From assembly GCF_963678635.1 (NCBI RefSeq), contig NC_087069.1:17150660-17214659 (forward strand): 64,000 nucleotides of DNA. Direction: 5' to 3'. Made by a program: the position numbers and the translations under genes. Positions 26,301 through 37,538 of this stretch are shown here, piece by piece. Each line of letters begins with the position of its first letter. The stretch's first letter is position 1. The notes beneath the pieces were generated by a model. That model was given only the letters and a program-made list of their open reading frames with translations. It made no database searches and was not told the origin of the DNA. The DNA comes from Symsagittifera roscoffensis (Eukaryota > Xenacoelomorpha > Acoela > Convolutidae).

Positions 26301-26740
26301 TTATTACATGATAGATAAAATTGGCGGCGTTCCTCGTGATGGATTGAACGAAGGTTGGAACCTTGTTTTCAGCTAATTTCTGCTAATCAGATTTTAATTT
26401 TCAAAAAGCTGACAGAAATTGCAAAAATCTCATAAAAGTGAATAATTCCAGGACGCTGAAATTAATACTGACCAATTACAGAATTATCAGGTTTCAGATA
26501 AACCAAACTCAGACATTTCTTGATCAACAATTCATTGGGAAAAAAATCAGTCTCACATTCAGGATTCCTATTAAAAATTTTTGTAGCTGCACGCACAGCA
26601 GATGAATGCTAAAAAAAAATTAGGCTAAGTTTGACTTCGGATCACTGCAAAAATTGTTCAGCGAATAGTAACGTCTGCTGATTTCGATTGGTTGAAATTT
26701 GTTCCATCATTCGTTCACTCCATCATGAGAATACTACACG
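23330..26740. other. AT-rich noncoding stretch
   Basis: I see no convincing gene in these 3.4 kb. An open frame of 96 codons at 24445-24735 (plus) is the best candidate, but it has no motif, and I rate it as more likely chance. Poly-T and poly-A runs are common. There is a small local repeat of GAGCAAAACCTAGCC near 26230-26270. Confidence 0.5.
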
Positions 26741-26815
26741 TTAAAACCATTGAATAGACCGAATTAGTTGACTCACTACAAAATTTAGCGTAAATAATCC
26801 TTTTGTGTGAGCCTC

Positions 26816-26960
26816 TAGAATCCAGAGACAAGTCTTTAAACATACTAAAATTTTGTCAGAGAGATCAAACAAAACGAAAGAACAAACGAGAAAATTAAGA
26901 GCGCATTCTGGTTGCAGAACTCTAAGTAATTCACAAAATACACAGTTTGGCCTCATAATG
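26816..26960 (-). repeat. Inverted short copy of the 22.8-23.3-kb repeat
   Basis: On the minus strand this segment reads GAGGCCAAACTGTG at its start and TTTAAAGACTTGTCTCTGG toward its end, matching the edges of the repeat at 22814-23320. It lies within 30 bases of the end of the TRIM-like gene. Confidence 0.6.
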
Positions 26961-26989
26961 TTCTCGAGATTCAATGTAAGCAAAAAAAA

Positions 26990-27772
26990 CTAAGAAAGAC
27001 TATAAGCTGAAGTACCTTCAACACCCTGAAATGGTAGTTTTCTGTCCTCTGTAATGGTTTCGCCTTGAACTTTGAGAACTGAAATTGCGTTTCTGCTTTT
27101 AGCTAACACTTCTTGAGTTTGCGAATAAAACTGAGAGCGATATATTTCAAAGGTGCCAGTGGTTGCACTGCCTTTGCGAATATCTCTCAACTGCCAACTT
27201 TTAACCCCTAATGTTGCTGTTTTTCTGGTCAATGCTGATCCTGATTGCTTCTTAGAGCTTCCACTGGTTTTGCTTTGACTGAAAGTATCTATCGCTTTGT
27301 TCAGACTGTTTTCAACTGCAGTGCACGAGTTAGACAACTTTGAAATGTTTGATTTGATATTCTCGACCACTTTTTTCTGTTCATTCAGTTCCTCTAAAGA
27401 CTTCTCCTGGAGCGAATGAAAAATTTGAACATTTTGTGCGTTTTGCGTTTTGTTTTTCAGCTCCGTTAATTTTTCGAGTCTTTGAATAGTAGAGACAATT
27501 TCCTCGTTCAGGTCAACAGAACTTGACACCAAACTTTTGTAATTGTTTTGATACTGTTCAACAAACTTCCATGAATCGCTTGATGTTGTGATCAACTCTT
27601 TGAGCACTGATTTCAATGGCACGACTGAGTGGTCTAAATGACTTCGATTCCAGCAATCTTCGCAAACAGCCACTGAGCAGTTTTTGCAATAAAACTTCTT
27701 CGCATTTTTGTGAACACTGCAAAGGTCTTGGCTAGCTTGATTCTCTTTATTTGATGAGCTTTGTTGTGATGC
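26990..27772 (-). CDS. TRIM-like gene, exon 2: B-box zinc finger and coiled coil
   Basis: This exon continues the RING exon at 29712-29930. A pyrimidine-rich acceptor TTGCTTCAG ends at 27773, and joining to exon 1 keeps the frame (phase 0). The exon starts ASQQSSSNKEN; residues soon after form a B-box: C-x2-H, x7, C-x2-C, x4, C-x2-C, x4, H-x2-H. About 110 residues with heptad-like leucines follow (a coiled coil, usual for TRIM dimerisation), then a basic, serine-rich linker. Stop codon at 26990-26992; a possible donor (GAAGGTACTT, near 27013) would allow further exons. No NHL, filamin or SPRY domain is visible. TRIM proteins are commonly E3 ubiquitin ligases; which target this one has is unknown. 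Confidence 0.8.
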   Translation of the reverse strand, partial: ASQQSSSNKENQASQDLCSVHKNAKKFYCKNCSVAVCEDCWNRSHLDHSVVPLKSVLKELITTSSDSWKFVEQYQNNYKSLVSSSVDLNEEIVSTIQRLEKLTELKNKTQNAQNVQIFHSLQEKSLEELNEQKKVVENIKSNISKLSNSCTAVENSLNKAIDTFSQSKTSGSSKKQSGSALTRKTATLGVKSWQLRDIRKGSATTGTFEIYRSQFYSQTQEVLAKSRNAISVLKVQGETITEDRKLPFQGVEGTSAYSLS

Positions 27773-29711
27773 CTGAAGCAACAAAATTAATTACCAAAAT
27801 AAGAGTAAGACTCCTTTTGTAATCACAACGACTATAACGCCTGAAAGCCTATATAGTTTGTAGATCACATCAGATTTGATAATCACTCAGCTGGGAAGCT
27901 GAACTTAATCTGTGCCAAAGAGAAATTTCTAATAACTACACAGGTGATAATGGAGCATAAGATAATGTGAAAATATAATTATCCCGTTTTTGCTAAGATT
28001 AATTTCAATTATCTGGCTTTAGAATTATAAAACCTTGAAAATAGTTTCCTTTATATTTTATTCTATTTTTGCTCACTCTATTGAAATTACTAAAGAAAAT
28101 ATCAATTTTTGCTCAAAAATTACCTAAATTAAGCTTTTATTTTAAAAAAAAAGATTTTGAGAAGAAACTGCAAGACCAAAACAATCATGATTCCATATAA
28201 CTGCAAATATTTGTCTTAGTTATATTTCATTTTTTTGAACTGACTAAATGTTTCTTGATAGTTTTTATCAAAAGGTTAGTCATCAAACTTTTTTAAAATC
28301 CTAAATCATTTAGAATACTCTGTTCTCACTATAAGTCTAAAACCTATTTCAGGTTTTATTGTTAAATCATCAAGTCCAAAGTTTTGCCTACAGTTCGCCG
28401 TGAAAAATTGAAGATGATCTCAGCTTTAGTGTCATTGTTCGTCTAACTATCAATTGAAAATTGACGCTTTTTACGTTAAACACTCTTCTGTAACCGTCAA
28501 AATTTCAAATATTTTTCACACAAATGTCATAAAAATTGGTCTGTGGAGTCACTACAAATTTGGAAACACGCTGATTGAAAGGTAGTTTTGTACATTCATT
28601 GAATGCATTATGGAATTGAACGTAATATCCAGACACGCGGAGAAGAAGAAAAGAAGAAAAGACTCAACTTTGAACCCAGGGTTTTGAAAAGAAAGCTCCA
28701 ATATATTCTTCCATGCCCAAAAAGTGGGCTCATTCTATCACTTAATTACTCAAGCCAATGCGGAAAACTGATGCCTACTTATAATTTAGACTTACAATCT
28801 CATCCAGAAAGATGTACCATGTTTTCAAAATTGGACTCCTTCATCCGAATTTACTCGAAGACGAGTGGACCAATGATAAAAAGGAACTTCCGTGGAATTA
28901 GGCAACAAAAAAGGGACTCAACCCAAATGTAACTGGACTGCTTGTGCTTATCGTCAATTTTCGAATTAAACTCGCTGAGACTGTACCTAAAATCTTTGCT
29001 CCGTGAACTAAAAAGGGATTATTTTGTCTATTTTGAGTTTATCATTTTGAAATGGAGAAACGAGAAAACATTCATTGAAAAAAAAAACTCGTCTTCAATA
29101 AACTTTTCTTCTCTGAAGTAATACACTTACTCATTTTCACGGAAATCAAAGGACTCGATAAAAAAACACTCATTTTGTTTCGACTTTTGTTCCGACCGAC
29201 TCGGCCAAAAACAGATATGTTTCAACGACTCTGCTGAAGGTAAAATGTGTTCGACACGAAAGTGCTATGTTTTGACTGTTTCGACTGTTTCTACTCGACC
29301 CAAACTAGCTATGTTTCGACCGACTCTACAAAAGGTATTGACAAGGTTCAACCATGTTTCGACCAATTATTGTATTTGACTTTGCGTTCGACTATGCTTC
29401 GAACTTATTTTGTGATTTTCGTTGTGCTCGAATGTGACTCGAAATAGTGTTCGGCTATGTTTCGACCACTTTTTCGATTGTGTTTAGGATTAGTGTGCGA
29501 CGCGAAGATATGTTTTCGACCATGGAACTTCGGTCGATCCAAAATCCGTGTGTACGATCGAATTAGGTGGAAACATAAGTCGAACACCTCGACCCGGGTT
29601 AAGCAAAGTCAACGTGTTTTTATATGAAAAACCATTTTAAAATAAGAAATAATTGCAACTATGCTTAGAAGAGTCAAATTTCTTAACGATTAAAAACTTT
29701 TAGAAAATTAC
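27773..29711 (-). other. Intron of the TRIM-like gene
   Basis: The donor is GAG|GTAATTTT at 29711 and the acceptor TTGCTTCAG at 27773. The 1.94-kb intron is AT-rich. It contains on the opposite strand an open frame of 109 codons (28603-28932) without recognisable motif, and the TTCGAC-rich stretch 29175-29600. Confidence 0.75.
29175..29600. repeat. TTCGAC-rich degenerate repeat
   Basis: The motif TTCGAC, often as TATGTTTCGACC or TGTTCGAC, recurs more than 15 times in about 420 bases with irregular spacing. It looks like an old tandem array. It lies in the TRIM-like intron. Confidence 0.65.
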
Positions 29712-29930
29712 CTCAATTGCGGTTTTCAAATCGTAATTGATCGATATGTCGTCCTCGTTTCTAATGCTTGCAGCAATCGGTTTTCGACATTTTGAACACC
29801 TTCTAGAGTCACTGGTTAGAACTTTACGCAGGCAATCTTTCGGGGTTGAACAAAACGAGTGACCACAATGTAAAGCCTTTGGGTTCTCAAGAGTATCCAG
29901 GCAAATACAGCATTCAAATGGATCGCTCAT
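29712..29930 (-). CDS. TRIM-like gene, exon 1: RING finger
   Basis: The exon starts with ATG at 29928-29930 and gives 73 codons to the splice donor at 29711. It reads MSDPFECCICLDTLENP with a RING finger: C7-x2-C10, C22-x-H24, x2-C27, C33, and C45-x2-C48. RING fingers bind two zinc ions and recruit E2 ubiquitin-conjugating enzymes. The gap between the fifth and sixth ligands (C27 and C33) is five residues where most RINGs have two, so zinc pairing may be altered. With exon 2 the protein would be 333 residues, short for a TRIM with a C-terminal recognition domain. Confidence 0.85.
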
Positions 29931-31789
29931 ACTGTATCCTGGCTATGTCCTGCTTGTAAGAAACAAAAGCTTTAACATTACAAGCTTTGATGCTTCGTAA
30001 CGTAATTTGAGATATTGAAAGTTTTCAAAAACATGAAGCAAAAGTTAAAACATGCGTTTATAATAAAAAACTTGTTTTGTCAAAAATTGTTTCTATTGAG
30101 CGCAAATTAAAAATGTTTCTATTGAGCTCAATCATTTGCAGAGAGAAAAACTTTAGAGGCACGTTGGACTTGTAAGCAAGACAAAATGATCAAAATATTA
30201 TAATCTGCAAAATACTTTGTACTTTGTAAAGTTATTGAGCGCTTAATACATGTTTTTCGTGCTCTCGCAGTTTTCAATTTTATTCTAACGGCAAGAAAAC
30301 AAAAGCAAGCGAGATTTGAAAGCATTGTTTTTATACGAACGTAATTAAAGCAAACAAAAAAATCATAGTTAAAAATTAAAAGTAGGAATATTTGAGGCCT
30401 GTTTTCCCATCAACGCAGTTTTAGAAATCAGTTTTTTTTTGTTGGTTGTTTACTGGACAACCATTATGAAACACAACCATATTGTTAATTCTGTAGTTTC
30501 ATCGTTTGTTTCAGGAAAAGATTTTATATATTATAAGTACCCATACTGCGGGTTTTTGTCCTCATCTGAAGTCCCTATCAGCTAAAATATGTACGATACT
30601 ACTGATAGTCTGTACAAAAATCATGAAAAACTTCCGTGTAGCCATCTCGAGCTTCCAGACAAAATTTACACTCAATAAGTTGCACAAATGCTATAATTGA
30701 TATTTTTTGTTATGGAGATACTACAGAGGTTCCCCCACTGTCAATTTTATCATCAATATAATCAACCATAACAATCATAATATTGAAGGAATTTGGGCAA
30801 AGTCCAAAGGCTTCAGAGTTGCGATTCTTCAGTTTTAGCTGATGTCTAGTCATTTTTGAGTTAATGCTGTAATTGCCAGCACTGTTGATTTGCCTTGTAC
30901 ATAGATCGGTCCCTGTGATATTTTTTGGCAAATAACTTTTTTTATATCTACGTGAGTTTTTATTGAACTGATTCAGTATCATGGCAAGATACGCTGTGAG
31001 TTTGTTTACCAGAAAACGTACTCTATAATTTGTTTTGGGGGACCGATTCGTCAGCAGACCAATCTTTTAGCATAAAAAGGAAAAATGAGTCTTTTAGCAG
31101 ATCAACGTAAGAATGTTTGGACTAAGAATACGTGGGTGATTGATAGACATACTCAAAAAGATGCTCAGTCTTCAATTAAATCTTTTATCTCACGTTTTGT
31201 GAACAAAACTATCAATTTCAAACACACAACAGTCAAAATTTGCGGCAAAACAAAGAGTTGCGCGCACAATAACACCGGTGCTGAATTGAAGCGCAGCGGA
31301 GCCAATGCTGCGTTTGAAGCTAGATATCACTCTCTAAAACTAGTCTGAGTCTTCTAAAAAAAATGGTCTGCTAAAAAAAACTGGTCTGCTAAAAACCCTA
31401 GACCCTTTGTTTTGGTTTAATTTAGTTTCATTTCGGGAGTATATGGAATGCTTTTCTTTTTATTGGGCATGATGTCACCGGGCTGCAGATAGTAGAGTCG
31501 TAGTTGCTATTATCCACTTCGTGAAACAAAGGAGATCGTGCATCTCGTGATGGAAATAGAATTAATGGGGACCAACTTTTTGCCAGAAAAGGCATAACAT
31601 GGACCTTTTACCAGGCTCGATGAACAAGTTGGATTGAGAGTTGTAATGGCGCCATTTAGTCTGGTTGAAAACTATGTTTTAACAATTTCTCAGCGAATCG
31701 TTCAGTAATTTAAAGTTTATCCTAATTGAATTATTGCAACGTGGTCTGGTAAAATGCCGGTCTGGTGATTGCTTTCACAGGTCCCAAAA
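29931..31789. other. AT-rich stretch upstream of the TRIM-like gene
   Basis: This is the promoter side of the RING/B-box gene. I see no TATA box that I would trust. Open frames at 30710-30982 (minus) and 31085-31348 (plus) have no recognisable domain. The plus-strand frame ends in a GC-richer patch (31250-31330) that could be a remnant of something coding. Confidence 0.4.
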
Positions 31790-32062
31790 TGAAAAATCAG
31801 TGCCATAACGAAATTAAATTTCTCATCCTAAAATTGCAACTACAGCTTGTCCCGTCTGCAGTTTTACTTTCCAATCTTACAAAATGGCACTTTCTTCTCA
31901 TCCGTTATTATTCATTAATTGGTCGCTTAATTTACTTCCGGTCCGGGTTTCTAATCCTTATTAGGCCATTCTTCAAGTCAATCATCACATCGAATTTCCT
32001 GACAAAGTCACGGTCCAAGATGAATTGGTCGGAGTTGTCTAAGTTCTCAATTACCAGGAAGC

Positions 32063-32338
32063 TCATCCAAAGATCCCGTCCTCCCACATGAAGACCTTTA
32101 TTGGTGCTCTCCCGGCTACGGAGGTTGCTCCGCAGTTAGCGGCCGCCAATCTGAGGTTCGTCGGAATTAAGTCTTCCCTCGTGAAGCCCATTCTTTCCCA
32201 AGTCTTTGTTGGCATCACGCTTACCACTGCTCCTGTATCCAGAAGTCCTGTCACTCCGATTTTCTTCCCATTGGTGTCTAGCAGAGGTGCTGTCACATCT
32301 GCTTCGTATCCTTTGTGATCCGCGTCTTGCTCCATCAT
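32063..32338 (-). pseudogene. Aspartic protease of the relic element
   Basis: The 91-codon open frame contains VTGLLDTGAVVSVMPTKTW, the retropepsin DTG motif, and closely resembles the same region of the large element (LLDTGAVLSVIPIETW). Further similarity to that element continues down to about 31790 in other frames. It is a piece of a broken gag-pol. Confidence 0.75.
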
Positions 32339-32526
32339 GGCGTCGTGGCCTATCCTACGGATTTTATGTTATTCTTGACCCAAATAGATCTGCCATATTT
32401 GCTCACTGTCTGTTGTTACGTAGGTCTTACTATAGATACTGATCCCATCCACGTTCAACATCACTTGAAATGGTCCATAGACTTCCACCTAGCGCCCGTG
32501 AAGTTTCTTTATTCGAGGGCCACCAT

Positions 32527-32934
32527 TTAGTAAAGGTAATCTGCATATGTATCCAAATGCATAAAAGTGAACTCTGAAGGTTTACGCAGGTTCCTGATTA
32601 CCTGATGTCCCGCTACCGAGATTATTGACCATTTCTTACTACCTTGTGGCACCAAGCCGAACGTCTGCCCGGAGATCACATTAAGTTTCAAGCTCAAACT
32701 GCTTGGTTCTTCCGTTTCCACTACCTCCGATGCTTTAAAGGCGTTCAGCTTCTCCTGTGTTTTCTCATTCTGTAGTTCGAGCTTAACTTTTTGTTCGATC
32801 TCCGTCGTCACCAAGTCGTGCTGGACTCTGTATGAGGCATCTCTTGCTGCTGGCTTACAGTCAATTTTCAAATCGTCTGCCGCAGTCACTGGTTTCGGTT
32901 CACGTACTTCTTCCGTTACTGCCTGCATTTTCAT
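32527..32934 (-). pseudogene. Gag-protease linker remnant of the relic element
   Basis: The 135-codon frame is charged and matches the region between the zinc knuckles and protease of the large element (for example FGLVPQGSKKWSIISVAGHQ against FGISKIGARIMSIITVGGHE). It ends in a stop just before the protease fragment. Confidence 0.7.
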
Positions 32935-33053
32935 TCATGCCAGCTCTTCTTATTCCTGCGTGCCTCTGCTTTACTCAATAGGCATGCCTTGCTGGCTTTC
33001 ACACTCGACAAAGCTTCCTCATGCCTAGGATGCTTGATGTCTGCCACTGCATC

Positions 33054-33407
33054 TCAGAATTGAGGACAAATTGATATTAAATGACCCTCCAAGTTACAAA
33101 AGAAACACCTGGGGCCGAACTTTACAATTACTCCTCTCATGAAAACTTCATGATCGACTTCTGACGCATCTTCATTCTCGAGACTGAAGCCTATTGCCTT
33201 CATGCCTTGTTTGTAGGTTGGGCATGCTGTTAACTGATGGTCTGTCGAACTGCAGTTTGCACAAGAGCGTGTCTTGTCCATGTCGTCCCTTGGTTTGTAC
33301 CAATTAGTACCTTGGTTCGCTGGTCCATTGTTAAAATTGCCATAATTGTTTTTGCAGTAGCCAGATTTGATTTGAGGTTTTAGTGAAAGAAATTCCTCCT
33401 TAGCCAA
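33054..33407 (-). pseudogene. Gag zinc-knuckle region of the relic element
   Basis: Two knuckles are visible: CANCSSTDHQLTAC and CFFCNLEGHLISIC, both CX2CX4HX4C, with the same spacing as in the large element. They would bind the genomic RNA in Gag. Stops on both sides isolate the fragment. Confidence 0.8.
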
Positions 33408-33582
33408 AACGATTTAACAAGATTTCAGAAACTTTCTCAGCTGTGTCCCGCTGGTATTGCTTTTTGGCCATGACGTAGTTTAGGGCTGCTGTCCCTTCCA
33501 GGTTGCTGGTGAGCGCACTGCATTCTTGTCTTTCTGTCAAATCTTCAGTTTCATGACTTCTATCCAGGTATCAATACAGCCT

Positions 33583-34243
33583 TCAGATTTGCCTTCTGGA
33601 TTTTTCACTGCGTTCACTGGTTCCAGATAACCTCGTTAAAACAGTTTCCGAGGACCTGTTCTCTTGTCTGTTGCGGTTGATTTCTTCCTGCAGGCTTTCT
33701 CTCTCAACGTGGACTGCCCTCTCCAGTTCACTCATTCTTAAGAACATCTGTTCGTTCTGTTCTCCTATGCTGTCCACTATGTTGGTCAAGGCTTCTTCGA
33801 TTGGTGCCCCGTTGTCCACCAATGGCGTCACAAGTGGTGGTGTCACCCTATCGGTTCCAGACAGCTCGGTGCTGGTCGAGACTCGATTCTTACTTACTTC
33901 TCAGCCTCGACGTTTCTTCATAATCCGCTCCTGGATCCGCCGGTGGGTTACTTGGCCCAGCTGTTTTGTTATCCCCAGGTTGCACTCACAAACTCGTCAC
34001 GGTCACAAACTCAATTGACTGGTTTGATCCTAACGTGATCTTGCTTATTGTCCTGACCACACCAAATCGGTCCGTCTCCTTATTGGTGTATGCTTCATTC
34101 CCCTTGCGAGCCGCACTAAACAGACAAAACTTGAAGGCAGTAATTTTCTCAAGTGGACGTCTATTGCAACCACCGAGTCCTTTGTTAACTATCTGCCTTG
34201 GGATTGCCCGAGCTAGACCGGCTAAAATCCTCAAGGCAATCAC
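33583..34243 (-). pseudogene. N-terminal Gag remnants of the relic element
   Basis: The frame 33583-33846 reads as a charged, coiled-coil-like segment (ERAVHVERESLQEEINRNRQ) comparable to the coiled region in Gag of the large element. 33986-34243 is another open piece upstream, basic in character. The order fits gag, but the pieces are in different frames. Confidence 0.5.
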
Positions 34244-34537
34244 TTTTCCAAAAAAAAATAATTTTGATTTTAATCCACAGAAATCAGTGTCGAACTCACT
34301 TTTCAGTTAGAAATAGAGTCGCGAATCTCCGGGCTTAGACCTGTTGTGTTTTTACTACAATTTTTTATCAAATTTTGTTTAAAGGCAAGTTACCAGTGCA
34401 GTCACTAGTTTCTAGCCTGATTCCTAATATACTAATATCTTTTACTATTTATATCACTTCTTTCTACGTATGCTTTGGAATTCTTAGAATCATGTGCCTT
34501 ATACGTATTTCTATGACTCCTCCGTGTTGATAAAGAT

Positions 34538-34840
34538 AGTACCTTTCCAGATAGGACCTTTCCGGATTGGCAAAAACAGAACCCTTCCCGATTGGCGAAA
34601 ATAGGACTTTTCCGGATTGGCGAAAATGGGACCCTTCCGGATTGGCAAAAATAGGACCCTTCCGGATTGGAGAAAATGGGACCCTTCCGGATTTGCAAAA
34701 ATAGGACCCTTCTGGATTGGCAAAATGGGACCCTTCAGGATTGGCAAAAACAGGACCCTTCTGGATTGGCGAAAATGGGACTCCTCCGAATTGGCGAAAA
34801 TGGGACCCCTCTGGATTGGGACCCCTCCGGGTTAGTAAAA
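34538..34840. repeat. 25-bp tandem repeat in the relic's leader
   Basis: About twelve units of a 25-base motif related to GGACCCTTCCGGATTGGCGA, ending in AAAATG or AAAATA. Single relatives of the motif (CCTTCCGGATTG) recur at about 35391 and 36056. It lies between gag and the primer-binding site, the same place as the 14-bp array of the large element. Confidence 0.9.
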
Positions 34841-36340
34841 ATAGCTTTCCTCTGTCGACTAAAATTCACATCCGAAACCCTATGGTCTTCGAGGCTATTA
34901 TGCTGTTTGAACTAAATAGGAAGGATGTATTCCGTCCCTACCAGATTAAAGTTAAGCCACTTAATTGACTATTCTTCTTAACTGTGAAGGGTGTTATAAT
35001 TAGCCTAGTTTCGACTCGATTATCTTTTTCTGGGTTTCTTGGTCATTCCTTTTTGTCAGAAACAGCGTAAAATTGCCTTAATCAACCATTACTACCCTTT
35101 AGTAGGCGTTCATGGGCTTCCACTTCCACAAATTGGTGATTTTGCTATTAAAAATTTTATAAATTTTCTATGCTTTTTTTTCAAAAACAAAGACTCTATG
35201 ACTGAGTTCATTTAATTGCAAAAATTTTCTATCTTATAGGTTCCGCCTAACATTTTTCGCAATTCTTGTCTTATTGACCCAAAAGTTGCTGAAACGAGCT
35301 CACAAGGCCTATACTCTTCTTGTTCAATTAAAAAAAACGGCTTAAAACGTTGCAGCTGAAAAACTTTGCCAAAAACAATGATACGTGAAACCTTCCGGAT
35401 TGATGAATCCGCTAAATCAAACCAAATTTAAAACCTGTCGATTTACTAGTGGGTGTTGTCCGAACAAGATTTTTTATGGAAAGAACTCAAAAATTTCCAA
35501 AAAATTTTCATATTTTGTATTTTTTTATTCCTTTTTTCAAAAATCACGAAATTTGGTTTTTGTTACCCGACTAGTTCCAACCAAGTCTGAACTACAATTA
35601 ATTGGTTCTACTAATTATACTAGTTCAGTTACGATGTAACTCACTAATTCAGTGCTTTTTTCCGTTTCAAAAAAAATCGAGATCTCAAAAATTGCGATTT
35701 GTGGGGGAATCAAAATATCACTATTTTGACCCTAAAACCGGTCTGTTTACTATGTTTTTTACGGTAGAGGTGTACTATTAAAGGCAGTATATATAGTAAT
35801 ATTGATAGCACTATACCCCTCCGGGTTTGTTCAACATCTGAATTAAGTGGCTTAAGTCGGAAATTCGCAACTCGGTGGAGGGTCACTTCAGTGCAGTCAC
35901 TGTCGAGCTCCCACAGATTAAAATCCTAATTTCTGTACCAAGAGGGATACAAATTTGTTAACAATGCCCAATAGTCGATTGTTGTTGTCCTTGAGACCCT
36001 TCTTTTTGCTCCTCACACTGCTTGCCGGATCAATCTTCCGCTCTAATCCCTAGAACCTTCCGGATTGAGCGCAATTGAGTGCAACAACAAAATATCTATC
36101 AACTACAAACGGAAGGTACGGATGACACCTAGTCTGGGGGGATGATTTCTACTGACTCCATATTTTTTTTTATTGTTTTTGGTTTTTTGGTTACCACCCT
36201 TCCTAACACGTGAATTTTCGGTCTTACCTAGGTTAAGAAGCTAGATCTACCCGAACTACTTTTCCGCCCACGTGCTAAGGGCCTTATTTAGAGCATCCAC
36301 TCGGCGCGGAGTGCTCTTTAACGGTTCTGCCGGTCATGAT
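34841..36340. other. Leader of the relic element
   Basis: This is noncoding DNA between the 25-bp array and the primer-binding site. The part at about 36300-36356 is similar to the same part of the large element (57120-57220). I see no gene. Confidence 0.45.
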
Positions 36341-36356
36341 GTTAAAAAGATCAATA

Positions 36357-36369
36357 CCCAGGAGCGCCA
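36357..36369 (-). other. Primer-binding site of the relic element
   Basis: The minus strand reads TGGCGCTCCTGGG, identical to the site at 57221-57233 of the large element. It starts with TGG, complementary to a tRNA CCA end, and lies 8 bases inside the LTR edge. I cannot name the primer tRNA. Confidence 0.65.
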
Positions 36370-36377
36370 TAAAAACA

Positions 36378-36653
36378 TGTATGCAAAATTCGCCCTGAAG
36401 TACATATCGACGGAAAATGAAGCTAGGTTCTAAAGCGACTGGCAAGCGACTTAACGCAGATCTACAAGCTTTTAACCGCCTTTGTCAAAGCCAGTTTTTT
36501 TGATGGTCTTTCTAACATCGGGTCGACAAAAACGTTACTGTTTCCGGCTTCGATCCGAACGCTCTAATTAACTTAATTACTCGCAAGAATAGTGAGCTCA
36601 TGGCTGAGTCTAAGTATCCCCAGACCGCGAGGTCACTCCTCAAAACAGGGCTA
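36378..36653 (-). mobile_element. LTR fragment, family B, of the relic element
   Basis: The fragment begins at the LTR edge (plus strand TGTATGCAAAATTCGCCC) and matches, in inverted orientation, 37828-38088. It is cut off at 36653, where an unrelated-orientation LTR begins. Given the primer-binding site beside it, this is the 5' LTR of the minus-strand relic, truncated. Confidence 0.7.
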
Positions 36654-37538
36654 CGTGCCAGTCGGTCATATTTGGAAGTTTGACCTTGAGCAACGTTTAA
36701 GACATGATTTTGGGGTAAAATGGGATTTTTCAAAAGTTCGAATTGAGCCTATCATGCTCAAATTCCTTGCGATAACAAAAAATACCAGAAAAACAATATA
36801 GAAGAACCGAGATACAACCGCGGGAAAGTGGTCTAAAAATAGCAGCGGGAAATTGCTATTTGCAATTTCCAAAAGATAAATCAAACAAGAGTAGAGTTGT
36901 CTTATTCTTGACAGGAGGCAGAGCGACCAAGAGTGAAGAAAATATATATATTAAAAGTGGACCAGAGTGAACCTTCGGTGGAAAGGTGGACAACCGAAGT
37001 TGCCCAATAGTCCAAACCAAAAATTTGTCTCTTGAGTTAAAACTGAGTTATTCCAAATTTCTTGTATTAAACGTCACTACCCCATTTATTCTAGAGTTAC
37101 TTAATAATTTCGTTACTCAATTCTAGAGGTCGTTGTGGTATGTGAGTACCCAATTTAAACTTCATGAGTGTGTTTTAAATTGTTATGTTGAGTTAGGGAG
37201 AGCTTTTTTTTTATCCATATCAAATGGATCAAAGGTCCACTGTCCAATAAAAAGTAAATATAAATAAAATTCCGACCCTGTTTTTAACGGCGTTCACGTA
37301 TTTTAGGTATTTTGAGACCTGAGTATGGGGACGTTCTTATTTTCTAGAGTGGGAGGGGGTATTTTCGTAGTGGCCTTTAAGCTGTAACGGGTTTTTAGTC
37401 TCACGTCGCAAGTGAACCGAATTGGCTCCGCCCGTTTGAGGTAGAAAAACACAAGAGATAGTGTCCCTGACTCTTGAGCCAATGGTTATAGGGCCTATTT
37501 TTTTAACCTCAAGGTGACTTAAGTAGGCGACTGTTACA
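36654..37538 (+). mobile_element. Solo LTR of the large-element family, opposite orientation
   Basis: This stretch is the reverse complement of the 915-bp LTR found at 39295 and 57245: it starts near GTGCCAGTCGGTC and ends at GACTGTTACA. It is clearly diverged (many substitutions and small indels), so it is much older than the intact element. It keeps the sequence that is missing from the 57245 LTR. No internal element sequence adjoins it and no target duplication is obvious. Confidence 0.85.

Larger units (their letters stand above)
31790..36653 (-). mobile_element. Decayed relative of the 18.8-kb element (gag-protease part)
   Basis: Minus-strand sequence from 36378 down to about 31790 has the same layout as the left half of the large element: LTR piece, primer-binding site, a leader of about 2.1 kb with a tandem repeat, gag with two zinc knuckles, and protease. 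RT, RNase H, integrase and everything beyond are missing, and the similarity stops near 31790. Gag is broken by several stops and shifts. Protein similarity to the large element is clear but the DNA is well diverged, so it is a sister family or an old copy. Confidence 0.8.

Noticed and set aside
30710-30982. A 90-codon minus-strand frame as a host gene
   Set aside because: No motif, no splice or homology clue, and composition like chance AT-rich frames.
34432-34968. Open frames reading GPFRIGKNRTLPDW-like repeats
   Set aside because: They are translations of the 25-bp array in several frames and on both strands.
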